Counted from the stretch's first letter, positions 17,532 to 27,624 are shown. The stretch is 64,000 bases of DNA from Winogradskyella aurantia (GCF_002266855.1 NZ_NGJN01000005.1:124001-188000), one strand, 5' to 3'. The notes: generated by a model from the letters alone, not told the origin. Numbers and translations are program-made.

Positions 17532-17611
17532 ACACCCCTAAAGTCCCCTCAAGGGGACAATTGTAACATTTAACTCTTTTGGATTTTCCCTTGAGGGGAC
17601 TTTAGGGGTGT
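17532..17611. repeat. Long imperfect inverted repeat with CCCCTnnAGGGG-like cores
   Basis: The left arm 17532-17557 (ACACCCCTAAAGTCCCC...) is matched by the right arm 17587-17611 (...GGGGACTTTAGGGGTGT), about 25 bp each around a 29-nt spacer. Each arm also contains a smaller palindrome, CCCCTCAAGGGG on the left and CCCTTGAGGGG on the right. It lies between ydeI and the M1 peptidase gene. The size and GC-rich arms in AT-rich DNA are like a dispersed REP- or MITE-type element; it may also end transcription from the M1 peptidase gene. Confidence 0.7.
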
Positions 17612-17619
17612 TTTAGTAC

Positions 17620-19254
17620 TTATAGTTTTTTGGAATAAATATAATAATCTCTATCGACTTTAAAATCTGTGGTATTAATGGGCATTGCTTTCCATTCTGA
17701 ACTGGGAAACAGCCATTGTCCCTTACCATCAATTAAAACTTCGATTGGCATGTCAAAACCTTTTACAATATCCACATATCTGTATTTCAATTGATTGTTT
17801 TCAATATTATATTCTAAAGTTGGAATTCGTGTGTCTCTTAGATATTGATTGAAAAACGCTGACAAATCTTTTTTGGCTTTGGTACTAATGTAGTTTTCAA
17901 TTTGTGCCGTGGTGACCGTTTGATGATAAAATGCACTGTTAAGGCCTCTCAAAATTTCGCGCCATAGCTCATCGTCTTCAATAAGTTGTCTTAGTGTGTG
18001 CAACATATTAGCACCCTTATAATACATATCTCTAGAGCCTTCATTGTTAACATTGTATTGTCCGATGATTGGTTTATCATTTCTGATATTCGCCCGAGTA
18101 CCAATTACATAGTCTGCCGAGGCTTCTTTACCATAGTAATAGTCTAAGAATAAGTTTTCCGAATAGGCTGTAAACCCTTCGTGAATCCACATATCTGCAG
18201 CATCCTTATAGGTGATGTTATTGGCAAACCATTCATGCCCTGCTTCATGGATAATTATAAAATCGAACTTCAAGCCCCAACCTGTTCCTGATAAGTCCCT
18301 TCCTAAATACCCTTTTTTATACTGATTACCATAAGTTACTGAGCTTTGGTGTTCCATACCCAAATAAGGGACCTCAACCAGTTTAAAGCTATCCTCATAA
18401 AAAGGGTAGGGGCCAAACCAGTATTCAAAGGCTTCCATCATTTTCGGTGCATCCTTAAATTGCGCTTTGGCTTTTTCTAAATTATAGGATAGTACGTAAT
18501 AGTCCATGTCTAAAGGGCCATTTTCGCCCTCATAGACTTCCGAAAAATTTACATAGTCTCCAATATTTACGTTGACACCATAGTTGTTTATAGGATTGGA
18601 CACAAACCAATGCGATTTTACTTTGTCACCTAAATCTTCGAGCTTACGCAAACGACCGTTTGAGACATTTGTTAAGTCTTTTGGATTGGTAACACTAATG
18701 AGCATACTGTCTACTTCGTCGTACATATGGTCTTTATTGGGCCACCAGACGGAAGCGCCTAATCCTTGGCATGATGTGGCGACAAAATCCTTTCCATTCT
18801 CGTCTTTTTTCCAAGAAAAACCGCCGTCCCAAGGGGCTCGAATCGCTTCTTTTGGGTTTCCTTGATAATATACTGTAATAGTGTTTAGGTCATCAATTGA
18901 CTGTTCATCTTGAAGCTGCACGAAATGGGCATTGCCTTCATGAATTACTTTTAATTCCTTTTCATTTTGCACCACTTTCGTAATTTCCATGGGCGCCTGT
19001 AAATCTATTTGCATCACTTGATACGGCTTTAACACCTTGTAGTGCACCGTATTTTTACCAGAGATAAATTTTTCATTTGGTTTTACCTCAATATCTAAAT
19101 GGTAATAGATTAAATCCCACCAAGCACGCTCGGGTGTGATACTACCTCTTAGGGTGTCTTGTCTGGTGAAGCTCTGTTTATTTGAAAGAAGACCTTGTCC
19201 GTTGCAGCTTAGACATAATACAAGGCCTAGTAATGTTATAAGGGTTTTATTCAT
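17620..19254 (-). CDS. Exported M1 family zinc aminopeptidase (lipoprotein)
   Basis: 544 residues with an N-terminal lipoprotein-type signal (LVLCLSCNGQ, Cys at 17). After a beta-sandwich domain comes the gluzincin motif HEAGHEW followed 18 residues later by the third ligand in HEGFTAYSE, and upstream a GMEHQS segment equivalent to the GAMEN exopeptidase motif. M1 enzymes remove N-terminal residues from peptides, here probably at the cell surface or periplasm. Length is shorter than full ERAP-type M1, fitting the short bacterial group. It sits 45 nt downstream of the M28 peptidase gene and may be cotranscribed. Confidence 0.9.
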   Translation of the reverse strand: MNKTLITLLGLVLCLSCNGQGLLSNKQSFTRQDTLRGSITPERAWWDLIYYHLDIEVKPNEKFISGKNTVHYKVLKPYQVMQIDLQAPMEITKVVQNEKELKVIHEGNAHFVQLQDEQSIDDLNTITVYYQGNPKEAIRAPWDGGFSWKKDENGKDFVATSCQGLGASVWWPNKDHMYDEVDSMLISVTNPKDLTNVSNGRLRKLEDLGDKVKSHWFVSNPINNYGVNVNIGDYVNFSEVYEGENGPLDMDYYVLSYNLEKAKAQFKDAPKMMEAFEYWFGPYPFYEDSFKLVEVPYLGMEHQSSVTYGNQYKKGYLGRDLSGTGWGLKFDFIIIHEAGHEWFANNITYKDAADMWIHEGFTAYSENLFLDYYYGKEASADYVIGTRANIRNDKPIIGQYNVNNEGSRDMYYKGANMLHTLRQLIEDDELWREILRGLNSAFYHQTVTTAQIENYISTKAKKDLSAFFNQYLRDTRIPTLEYNIENNQLKYRYVDIVKGFDMPIEVLIDGKGQWLFPSSEWKAMPINTTDFKVDRDYYIYSKKL

Positions 19255-19299
19255 TATTTTAAATTATGCTATGGACACAAAGTGGTCCGTTGCTAATCG

Positions 19300-20646
19300 T
19301 TATCTAATGATGCTATTGGGAAATACAACGACACTTTCGTGGCCATCCTCACCAACAGATGCCACACCAAAATAAAAATTATCTATGACAATGCCTTCCA
19401 AAGTAAATTCGGTGACATTTCCCACGTAACGGCTATGCTCCCAAGTCGGAGAGGTTGTGTCTCGCCAATATACCTTATAGCCTGTAGCACCATTCACTGC
19501 ATTCCATTTTAGTTTGGCAGAGGCTTCCACAATACCGCCAATACCAACTTCTGATGGCGCAGGTGGTGCCGACGCTAAACTTGCCATGGTTATCGCATTA
19601 ACTGCGGTTAATTTTTTGCAATAGGGAAAGTTCACATGTTCAAAAGTATCACCGTAATTAATCCCGTTTTCAGTTCTGATATCTTGATGTTGTTGTGTGT
19701 AGTTTTCATGGGCTTCCATAATTCTAAGTCCGGCAAAACCGGCATCATTGAATGGTCTGTGATGCCCACCGCGTCCAAAACGGTCTAAGCGATACACCAT
19801 CATAGGGTTCATCTCTGGCATGTAGGTTCTAGTTGTTTTATAGACATATCTGGCCAATTGTCTAGAGATGCCATCAACTTCGCCACCATAAAAACGACGC
19901 GCTCGTGCTTGTCGTGCTAGGCGTTCTGCATCAGTTTCTGCCGTCGTAATAGGTTCAGAAAATATTCTAAAGGTGCGATTGTCTATGACACCATCAACTC
20001 CAGAAATATTTCCGATCATATCATTGTTTAAAACTCCAATGATGTCCCAGTCGTTATCCTGAGCATATTTTGCCATGCCTTGTCCGCCAAAAAGACCTTG
20101 TTCTTCACCAGATAAGCCTAGATATACGATGCTATTTTCAAATTTATATTTAGACAATACGCGAGCGGCTTCAATAGCACCAGCCATACCTGTGGCATTA
20201 TCATTGGCGCCTGGCGAATCTGAGGTGAAGTCCGTAGGATCTGAAACCCGGGAATCTATATCACCGCTCATAATTATAAAACGATTTGGATATTTGGTAC
20301 CGCGTTGAATAGCTACCACATTCACCACATTCACGTCTTTTATAATCCGCTGGTTAGTGCCTTTTTCAAAAAAATTATTTTGAAAAAATACGTCCAAACA
20401 ATTATCACAATCTGCCGAGATATTATCGAATTGTTTTTTTATCCAGCGTCGTGCTGCACCAATACCTCGTGTGTCCGAAACCGTATCGCTCAAGGTATGC
20501 CTAGTACCGAAATCGGCCAGAGTTTTTACATCCGTTCTCAAGCGGTCTTCAGAGACTGCGTCAATGATATCGTAGATTTTAGAATCGGTTTGCGCTGTGC
20601 CATAGAAGGTGGATATAAAAAGAAGTGGGATAAAAATAAATTTCAT
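19300..20646 (-). CDS. Exported M28 family metallopeptidase with C-terminal FN3 domain
   Basis: I take the ATG at 20646 as start because it begins a clear signal peptide (MKFIFIPLLFISTFYGTAQ); the frame runs 13 codons further. 448 residues. M28 zinc ligands appear as MSGDIDSRVSD, SPGANDNATGM, GLSGEEQGLFG and later NDMIGN. The last 85 residues form a fibronectin type III domain (KLKWNAVNGATGYKVYWRD). M28 enzymes are aminopeptidases or carboxypeptidases. With the M1 gene just downstream it makes a peptide-degrading pair. Confidence 0.9.
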   Translation of the reverse strand: MKFIFIPLLFISTFYGTAQTDSKIYDIIDAVSEDRLRTDVKTLADFGTRHTLSDTVSDTRGIGAARRWIKKQFDNISADCDNCLDVFFQNNFFEKGTNQRIIKDVNVVNVVAIQRGTKYPNRFIIMSGDIDSRVSDPTDFTSDSPGANDNATGMAGAIEAARVLSKYKFENSIVYLGLSGEEQGLFGGQGMAKYAQDNDWDIIGVLNNDMIGNISGVDGVIDNRTFRIFSEPITTAETDAERLARQARARRFYGGEVDGISRQLARYVYKTTRTYMPEMNPMMVYRLDRFGRGGHHRPFNDAGFAGLRIMEAHENYTQQHQDIRTENGINYGDTFEHVNFPYCKKLTAVNAITMASLASAPPAPSEVGIGGIVEASAKLKWNAVNGATGYKVYWRDTTSPTWEHSRYVGNVTEFTLEGIVIDNFYFGVASVGEDGHESVVVFPNSIIR

Positions 20647-20921
20647 GAGTTTAATTTTAGACTCTAAAAATACCACATAATGCATTCTAGTGTTTTAAAA
20701 ATTTGTTAATTAGTCTTTGTATCCTTTGCGTTGAAATAAAGTTATGGCGAATTTTACAGAGCCTAATCATAGTGAAGAATGTCGCTCCAAACAGATTAAA
20801 TAAGGGTATTCAGTGAATTATATGGTTGATATCCGCAGTGCTTACCTCTATCTACAATCATAATTGTAGCTGTAAAAGGCAAAAATAATTTTAATGAACA
20901 CTGTAACCCTTCCTCTGAAAT

Positions 20922-20940
20922 ACCTTATTTACAATAAGGT
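20922..20940 (-). terminator. Hairpin immediately after the trehalose synthesis gene
   Basis: ACCTTATT / AATAAGGT inverted repeat with a 3-nt loop directly after the otsAB stop codon on the minus strand. The stem is AT-rich and lacks a long T run, so termination is plausible, not certain. The rest of 20647-20921 holds the M28 gene upstream region; I see no other gene in it. Confidence 0.4.
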
Positions 20941-23145
20941 TTAGGTTAAACTCACGAGTAAATCCCTAACTTGTTCTGATGACTTGATTTGAAACTTAGC
21001 CTTTGTCTTTTTATAACCTACCTTGATGGTGAAGGACGATTCAGGTGCTTCTTCAAACATATATTCATCGGTCCAATCATCTCCGATTACCATAATGAAG
21101 TCATAATCCTCTTCAACGACTAATCTATTGGTTGCCCGTCCTTTGTTTACGTTGCTGCTTTTTATTTCCATAACCTTATTACCCTCAAGTAGAGAAAGGT
21201 CATTGTTGGCAATCATACTTGTAATAACGGTCTTTAATTCCGTAGTTCTTATTTGTGCTAATTCCGGGTCGGCTGTTCTGTAATGCCAAGCTAAGGAGTA
21301 ATTCTTTTTTTCAATGAACGTACCAGGGGTGCGATCAACAAATGTTTCCAAAATTGGAAGCAAGCGGTCCATCCAGTCCGTTTTAAGACGCTCCAAAGCT
21401 GTCCAATCACCTTTGTCACGCAACCAGACACCGTGATCCGTAACCAAGTTGTAAGGCTTATTTTTAAACCACTTGTTAAATGTTTGTTTGTCTCTTCCAC
21501 TGATAATGACAAGATTATTTTCTTTTTGCGCTTGGAGTTTGTCAAGAAGGCTAAATAATTCTTCATCAGGTTTAGCATCCTGAGGATTGTCCTTGAAGCC
21601 TGTTAAGGTACCATCATAGTCTAGCAGTAATAAGCGATTTGACGCCTTTTGGTAATTTTGCTTTATGGTGGCAACATCGGCAACCGTCATTTTTTTGGCT
21701 ACGATAACCTCCTTGAGCTCCTTGGTAGCTTCTAGGGCACTTAAGAATTCATGGGCCCACTTTTCAACATCATAACGCCTCAAGCGCTTTTGTAGAATCT
21801 TTATTCGGCTCTGTTGTTCTTCTAATGGCATTTCCAAACCTTTTTTTAAGGCATTTGAAAAATCATCAAAGCTGTTTGGGTTAATCAGTATAGCCTCGTT
21901 CATCTCTTTGGCGGCACCAGCCATCTCACTTAGGATTAATACCCCATCACCGTTGGTTCTTGTGGCCACATATTCTTTAGCCACTAAATTCATACCATCC
22001 CTCACAGGCGTAATTAGGGCGACATCTGCAGAGGTGTATAAATCAATTAAGTTGTCAAAAGGAAGTGACCTGTAGAAATACCATATGGGTGTCCAACTTA
22101 CAGTCGCAAATTTTCCGTTGACACGCCCTACAAGTTCATCGGTTTCACGCTTTAGTTTAATGTATTGCGGAACGTTTGATCGTGATGGTACGGCCAACAT
22201 AACGAGTCGTACTTTTTCTTGATATTGTGGATTGTTGTCTAAAAAATATTCAAAGGCTTTAATTCTATTCGGTATTCCCTTGGTGTAATCCATCCTATCA
22301 ATAGAAAGAACAAGTTTTTTATTCTCCTTTGGATCTTTATGGTCGTCCAAACGCTTTTGTAAATCCGATTTTTCGGTTTCAGAATTGTTATGCTCAAGTG
22401 CCGCATTATGGAATTTGTCATAATCAATACCCATAGGAAAGGAATCCACTTTTATAAGACGATCGTGATAGCTAATTTCATTAAAGTTAACGTCCAATCT
22501 TAAAATACGTTTAATAGAACTTAGAAAGTGGCGTTCGTAGTCATAGGTGTGAAAGCCAATAAGATCAGCACCGAGCATGCCTGTTAGCACTTCACTACGC
22601 CATGGAAATGTTCTGAAGATTTCATAAGATGGAAAAGGAATATGTAGAAAAAACCCAATGGTTAGATTTGGTTTTTTGTTTTTTAAGAGCTCTGGTAACA
22701 GTAAAAGTTGGTAATCGTGAACCCAAACAGTATCTCCGTCATTAGCATGTTCTAAAACAACTTTGGCAAATTTTTCATTAACAGCTTTATAAGCTTCCCA
22801 TTCCTTGGTTTCAAATTCGGTATATTCCATAAAATAATGAAATAATGGCCACAGGGTACGATTACTAAATCCGAGGTAGTAATCTTCAATATCTTGCTTG
22901 GTGAGTTCAACAGAAGCACATTTGGCTTCTTCAATGCGTCCTTTTACTTTTTTTAATAGGCTTGGGTTAATGTCTTCTTCAGGTATACCAGACCATCCTA
23001 TCCAAAGGCCATTTCCGTCTTTATGAACGGATTTCATTCCGGTAGCTAGACCGCCCACACTGGGTGAAACTTCAATGGAATTGTCTTTTATGGATATCTG
23101 TAATGGTAATCTGTTTGAAACTATTATAGTTTTGTTTGAACTCAT
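20941..23145 (-). CDS. Bifunctional trehalose-6-phosphate synthase/phosphatase (OtsA-OtsB fusion)
   Basis: 734 residues. The first 470 are a GT20 trehalose-6-phosphate synthase: IIVSNRLP, the glucose-6-phosphate site, IGFFLHIPFPS, and the UDP-glucose region RDGMNLVAKEYVA. From about 490 a HAD phosphatase follows with LLLLDYDGTL, IISGR and GDDWTDEYMF. The two steps from UDP-glucose and glucose-6-phosphate to trehalose thus sit in one chain. Trehalose is a compatible solute, suited to a marine habitat. It is divergent from the GH15 gene 56 nt away; the pair recurs as a unit in this group. Confidence 0.95.
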   Translation of the reverse strand: MSSNKTIIVSNRLPLQISIKDNSIEVSPSVGGLATGMKSVHKDGNGLWIGWSGIPEEDINPSLLKKVKGRIEEAKCASVELTKQDIEDYYLGFSNRTLWPLFHYFMEYTEFETKEWEAYKAVNEKFAKVVLEHANDGDTVWVHDYQLLLLPELLKNKKPNLTIGFFLHIPFPSYEIFRTFPWRSEVLTGMLGADLIGFHTYDYERHFLSSIKRILRLDVNFNEISYHDRLIKVDSFPMGIDYDKFHNAALEHNNSETEKSDLQKRLDDHKDPKENKKLVLSIDRMDYTKGIPNRIKAFEYFLDNNPQYQEKVRLVMLAVPSRSNVPQYIKLKRETDELVGRVNGKFATVSWTPIWYFYRSLPFDNLIDLYTSADVALITPVRDGMNLVAKEYVATRTNGDGVLILSEMAGAAKEMNEAILINPNSFDDFSNALKKGLEMPLEEQQSRIKILQKRLRRYDVEKWAHEFLSALEATKELKEVIVAKKMTVADVATIKQNYQKASNRLLLLDYDGTLTGFKDNPQDAKPDEELFSLLDKLQAQKENNLVIISGRDKQTFNKWFKNKPYNLVTDHGVWLRDKGDWTALERLKTDWMDRLLPILETFVDRTPGTFIEKKNYSLAWHYRTADPELAQIRTTELKTVITSMIANNDLSLLEGNKVMEIKSSNVNKGRATNRLVVEEDYDFIMVIGDDWTDEYMFEEAPESSFTIKVGYKKTKAKFQIKSSEQVRDLLVSLT

Positions 23146-23201
23146 ATTTTGTTTTGCAATTGATATTTCGTTAATTTAAAGAAAAATGATTGCTTTACCA
23201 T

Positions 23202-25019
23202 ATGAAGAAAGAAGAATTAATGAATAATTTACATTATGGGATTATTGGTAATTGCCAAAGTGCAGCCTTAATTTCTAAAACGGGCTCTATCGATTGGTGT
23301 TGCCTTCCAAAATTTGATTCGGCCTCAGTTTTTGCCAAAATCCTTGATGACGAGATTGGAGGCCATTTTGGTTTTATAGTCGATGAGAGCTATACGGTAA
23401 ATCAGTCCTATATTCCAGATACTGCCATTTTGGTAACAGCCTTTAGCAATGGCATTGACGCTTTTGAAGTCCACGATTTTATGCCGCGGTATTATAAGCA
23501 GAACAATACCTATCATTACCCGCCAGAGATTATTCGCTATGTGAAGTATGTGAGCGGTAATCCTTCTTTTAAAATAGATTATAATCCCAAGTTGGAGTAC
23601 GCCAAAGGCGAAACCGTCACCTATATCAAACACGATTTCATTGTAAGTCTCAATGATGAAGAAACGTATGACACCTTATTTCTTTATACTGACTTAAACA
23701 AAGCAGCGGTAGTGAATGGTGATGTAATTGAGTTGAAAGAGGATTGTTTTCTCATGTTTGGCTATAATGAAAAGCTCTTTCTCCCCGATTTAAAATTTGC
23801 CTATTTACAATATGAACGTACCAAAGTGTATTGGCTCAACTGGATGCAGCGCACTCCGACCTATAAACGGTACAACGACTATATTTCCCGAAGTGCGATT
23901 ACTTTAAAACTCTTAAGTTTTGATAAAACAGGCGCAGTATTAGCTGCAGCAACCACTTCCTTGCCCGAAACCATTGGAGAAGTGCGAAATTGGGACTATA
24001 GGTTCTGTTGGATTAGGGATGCTTCAATGGTCATCAAGGTCATGTCCCACTTAGGTCATAAGAATATTGCCAGACGCTATTTAAATTTTATTATCGATTT
24101 GATGCCCGATAAGGATGAGAAGCTTCAGATTATGTATGGTATTGATCGCGAGAAAAACTTAACTGAAATTACTTTAGACCATTTGTCTGGTTACCACGGG
24201 TCAAAACCGGTTAGAATTGGTAATGCCGCCTATAAACAGAGACAGAATGATATCTACGGCATTCTTATGGATGTGATTTATCAGTTGGTGGCTAATTTTA
24301 AAAATGACATTGACAATGGCGAGGAAATTTGGACAATAACAAAAGGTATTGTTTGGGTCGTTAATAAGCATTGGCAAGAACCTGACAAGGGTATTTGGGA
24401 ATTTAGGGAAGAAGATAGACATTTTACCTTCTCCAAGGTTTTATGTTGGACGGCTATTGATAAGGCTATAAAAGTAGCGCGCTTGTTGGGAAAGACTGGA
24501 AAATTGGCAAAATGGCAACTTATTGAAGAAGCTATTAGGACAGATATAATGACCAAGGCCTGGAACCCTGATGTTAAGGCCTTCACTCAAGCCTATGACT
24601 CCAACGAATTAGACGCATCGGTATTGTTGATGGAATCGTATGGGTTTATAGATGCCAAACACCCCAAATTCATAAGCACAGTAAAAGCTATAGAGCGCAA
24701 TCTTTGCAATGATGGCCTTTTGTACCGTTATAAAAACAAGGATGATTTTGGCTTACCATCATCTTCCTTTACGATTTGTACATTTTGGTTTATTAATAGC
24801 TTATATAAAATAGGGGAGCGCAAGAAGGCTGCGAAAATGTTTGATCAACTGTTATCCTACAGTAACCACCTTGGTTTATTTAGTGAGGATATTGACTTTA
24901 AGACGAAACGTCTTTTAGGTAACTTTCCTCAGGCCTATTCGCATTTGGCACTCATTGAAACCGCAATCAACCTATCTAACGTTACGGAAGAGGAAAAGGT
25001 GAAGTCACGCATAAGCTAG
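23202..25019 (+). CDS. Glycoside hydrolase family 15 protein (glucoamylase/trehalase-like)
   Basis: 605 residues from the ATG at 23202; a TTG at 23190 and an ATG at 23220 are alternatives. The N-terminal domain has GIIGNCQSAALISKTGSIDWCCLPKFDSAS, and the (alpha/alpha)6 domain has NWDYRFCWIRDASMV and GIWEFREEDRHFTFSK, segments containing the acid/base glutamates of GH15. Bacterial GH15 enzymes cut alpha-glucosidic bonds, and some are trehalases, which would fit the divergent otsAB gene. No signal peptide, so cytoplasmic. Its TAG stop interlocks with the stop of the convergent gene in a CTAG. Confidence 0.88.
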   Translation: MKKEELMNNLHYGIIGNCQSAALISKTGSIDWCCLPKFDSASVFAKILDDEIGGHFGFIVDESYTVNQSYIPDTAILVTAFSNGIDAFEVHDFMPRYYKQNNTYHYPPEIIRYVKYVSGNPSFKIDYNPKLEYAKGETVTYIKHDFIVSLNDEETYDTLFLYTDLNKAAVVNGDVIELKEDCFLMFGYNEKLFLPDLKFAYLQYERTKVYWLNWMQRTPTYKRYNDYISRSAITLKLLSFDKTGAVLAAATTSLPETIGEVRNWDYRFCWIRDASMVIKVMSHLGHKNIARRYLNFIIDLMPDKDEKLQIMYGIDREKNLTEITLDHLSGYHGSKPVRIGNAAYKQRQNDIYGILMDVIYQLVANFKNDIDNGEEIWTITKGIVWVVNKHWQEPDKGIWEFREEDRHFTFSKVLCWTAIDKAIKVARLLGKTGKLAKWQLIEEAIRTDIMTKAWNPDVKAFTQAYDSNELDASVLLMESYGFIDAKHPKFISTVKAIERNLCNDGLLYRYKNKDDFGLPSSSFTICTFWFINSLYKIGERKKAAKMFDQLLSYSNHLGLFSEDIDFKTKRLLGNFPQAYSHLALIETAINLSNVTEEEKVKSRIS

Positions 25020-26167
25020 TTACCTTCTATAAGGTGTAGTGTTCCAAAAATATCTGCATCGATCCAACCGCGATTTTTGTCTTCACCGGTAACGGCGATG
25101 GAGCCTACAAAATTCTCTCTGTGTTCACTATTGTCGTTATCACAGTAGGCCAAGGCAAAACCTATGTACTTTCCAGTATTTAATATTATGGGTTGGTTTG
25201 GCTTATCGTCGCTATAGCTATCATTGAATAAATTAATTTTGACCTCCCATAGGGTCACGTTTCCTTTGGTGTTCCGTTTGGATTCGACATGGGAATTATA
25301 CAATTTACCTTTCTTTTCGGTAGACATGTCAACCACATTGCCATCTAAAGCCACATGATATGCAAAGGCATTATGATTGTATTGGTGCTCACCGCCACTG
25401 TTGTCCTCATCGATAAAAATCTCTAGGCAATCATCGTCCCACCAGTTGGTTAAGGGGTCCTTTTCCTGATCTAACAGCACATCATCCGTAATTTCTGCCA
25501 AAAGATAAAGTGCTTCTGGGGTCCAAGTTAGCTTGTAACGACCTGAAAAATCGTCGTCAGTAAATAACGCTCCTAACCACAATTGGTCCAAAGGATACCA
25601 CTTTGCATTTTCCCATATCGCTTCGGTGGCTAGGCCATCTATGTTTAGTTCTTCTGTAGCCTTTGGCACTTTTATCAGGGGCTTTAAGGGTTTTGATGCT
25701 TTTTGATAGTTAAACTTAACAGTTTCAACCTCACCTTTAGCGTTCTGTATATCTACATAAACATTCATTTCAGTACTTGTTACTTTTTCGAAGGACATAC
25801 CCTCAAAAACGGCTTTGTCCTCAGTGATGTACTTCAGAGGAAAATCGACGGTTTCATCCTTGGTTTCCCAACCCCTTAAATCGTTGGTAAAGTGCTTGAG
25901 CTGAAGGACTAAGGAATTTTCGCTTTCCCTTATGATTTCAATCTCATAAAAACTGACCTTTCCATCCACGATGAGTTTAAAAGTTGCCATCATAGAACCA
26001 CCAGAGGGTTCGCTCCATATCTCCTCGGTTTGTCCGCCAAAGGCTTCCCCATGCCAGGTGCCAGAAATCCAGCGAATATTATCAAGTTTGGGCTCTAAAT
26101 AATTCACCTGACCAAAGGAAAAAGCGCTTATGAGACTCAGCGTTAATACTAGGAAGATGGATTTCAT
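25016..26167 (-). CDS. Exported two-domain protein: DUF6265-like plus CBM9-like
   Basis: 383 residues with a signal peptide (about 1-19). Residues 25-155 form a beta-rich domain with WISGTWHGEAFGG and EEIWSEPSGGSMMATFK, typical of the DUF6265 family. Residues 165-383 look like a carbohydrate-binding CBM9-type domain, with LNIDGLATEAIWENAKW, WWDDDCLEIFID and YHVALDGNVVDM. It probably binds sugar or cell-surface material; no catalytic residue can be named. It converges with the GH15 gene (4-nt overlap) and is divergent from the M24 peptidase. Confidence 0.75.
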   Translation of the reverse strand: MKSIFLVLTLSLISAFSFGQVNYLEPKLDNIRWISGTWHGEAFGGQTEEIWSEPSGGSMMATFKLIVDGKVSFYEIEIIRESENSLVLQLKHFTNDLRGWETKDETVDFPLKYITEDKAVFEGMSFEKVTSTEMNVYVDIQNAKGEVETVKFNYQKASKPLKPLIKVPKATEELNIDGLATEAIWENAKWYPLDQLWLGALFTDDDFSGRYKLTWTPEALYLLAEITDDVLLDQEKDPLTNWWDDDCLEIFIDEDNSGGEHQYNHNAFAYHVALDGNVVDMSTEKKGKLYNSHVESKRNTKGNVTLWEVKINLFNDSYSDDKPNQPIILNTGKYIGFALAYCDNDNSEHRENFVGSIAVTGEDKNRGWIDADIFGTLHLIEGN

Positions 26168-26205
26168 AGTTGAATGATTTTAGTAAAATAAGCATCGCTT
26201 GGTAG

Positions 26206-26222
26206 TTAAGTAAAATACTTAA
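26206..26222. promoter_or_regulatory. Palindrome in the divergent CBM9-protein/M24-peptidase promoter region
   Basis: TTAAGTAAAATACTTAA is a perfect 7-bp-arm palindrome with a 3-nt spacer in the 92-nt gap between divergent starts. A TATCTTTC element (one mismatch to TAnnTTTG) follows at 26229-26236 toward the M24 gene. An operator is a reasonable reading; no regulator is known. Confidence 0.35.
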
Positions 26223-26259
26223 ATTCGTTATCTTTCGTCAAGATACACAAACTTTAAAT

Positions 26260-27609
26260 ATGAGGAATCTCCAACTATTAATTTTAATAGGCTTTTCCGT
26301 ACTAATGGGCTGTAATGAAACAGCTAAAGAGCAAGTCAGCGCAGAGGTAATTGATCCTGAAGTTTACTGGGGTGAGAATCCCTGGCCGGAAATTCGAAAA
26401 CAACGTATTAATACGCTACTACCTAAAGCTTTAAAAGCGGCGGATGTTGATTGTTGGTTGGTGATTTGTAGAGAAAATAATAACGACCCTATAGCCGACC
26501 ATGTTGGTGGTGAGAATGCAGGTGGCACGGCCGTATTTTTGTTTTATAATGATGCTGATGGCTTTCATAGTTTGGTATTTTCGCCTTCTGGTGAGGCCAA
26601 GGCCTTAGATGATTTAGATATCCATGATAAGGTGGTCAGTGTAGAACGTGGTACTTCTGCTGTAGGAATGGCAGTAGCTTTTATCAAAGACCAAGATTTT
26701 AAAACCATAGCCGTAAATTCTTCAGACAGCAATGCCATGGCAGATGGCCTATCCTATACCCAACGGGACGATTTAGAAGCTAAGTTAGGAGCACTTTCCA
26801 GTAGATTGGTCTCCTCTACAGACTTAGTCTATGAGTGGCTATCCATAAAATTACCACAAGAAGTTGAGATATTGTGCAAAGCAGCGCAGCTTACAGCCGA
26901 TTGGCAGATTGAAGCCTATAAGCAAGTTGTTCCTGGCGAGTCGACCGATGCGGATATAGCTAAATTCCTAAAGCAGAAAATGGCTGCATATGGGGTTACC
27001 GATGGTTGGGCACCAGACCAGAATCCAAATGTCAATTCCGGACCAGACCGTGGACATTCTCATGCCACAGATAAAGTAATTATGCCTGGTGATGTGATTC
27101 AAATTGATTTTGGGATTAAGGTTTATGATCGATGGGTAAGCGATATTCAGCGTTTTGCTTACGTACTTAAGGACGGGGAGACTGAAGCGCCTAAGGATAT
27201 TATGCATTATTGGGAAAGTGGTAAAGCGGGGAATAGAGCAGCACTTGCTGCTATGAAACCAGGAGTTAAAGGCGTTGATGTAGATAGGGCACAACGTGTT
27301 TTAATGGAAAAGGCAGGGTCTGATTATGTGATGTGGAGTACAGGGCATCCCGTAGGCTATGTAGCGCACGATGTTGGGCCCAATTTAGGGGGTTCGCAAG
27401 CCTCTCATGTACGGCCCGCATCCCAAAAAGAACTAAAAGCAGGGATGACCTTTGCATTTGACGGTTTCCATGCTTGGCAATTGGAAAACGGTGGTGTAAA
27501 AACCATTTCGGTAGAGGAAATGGCGGTGGTTAAGGAAAATGGTGCTGAATACCTTATAGCACCACAAGAAGAATTGATTTTGATTCCAAGCCAATCCTTT
27601 AAATTGTAG
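26260..27609 (+). CDS. M24 family metallopeptidase (Xaa-Pro aminopeptidase type), lipoprotein
   Basis: 449 residues. The signal ends in a lipobox (GFSVLMGCNET, Cys18). The N-terminal creatinase-like domain is followed by the pita-bread fold with metal ligands in QIDFGIKVYDRWVSDIQRF (two Asp), TGHPVGYVAHDVGP (His), and the Glu-containing SVEEMAV near the end. Enzymes of this family release N-terminal residues next to proline. Surface anchoring through the lipid is inferred. It adds to the exported peptidases of this region. Confidence 0.88.
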   Translation: MRNLQLLILIGFSVLMGCNETAKEQVSAEVIDPEVYWGENPWPEIRKQRINTLLPKALKAADVDCWLVICRENNNDPIADHVGGENAGGTAVFLFYNDADGFHSLVFSPSGEAKALDDLDIHDKVVSVERGTSAVGMAVAFIKDQDFKTIAVNSSDSNAMADGLSYTQRDDLEAKLGALSSRLVSSTDLVYEWLSIKLPQEVEILCKAAQLTADWQIEAYKQVVPGESTDADIAKFLKQKMAAYGVTDGWAPDQNPNVNSGPDRGHSHATDKVIMPGDVIQIDFGIKVYDRWVSDIQRFAYVLKDGETEAPKDIMHYWESGKAGNRAALAAMKPGVKGVDVDRAQRVLMEKAGSDYVMWSTGHPVGYVAHDVGPNLGGSQASHVRPASQKELKAGMTFAFDGFHAWQLENGGVKTISVEEMAVVKENGAEYLIAPQEELILIPSQSFKL

Positions 27610-27624
27610 TATTATTAAAAGAGC

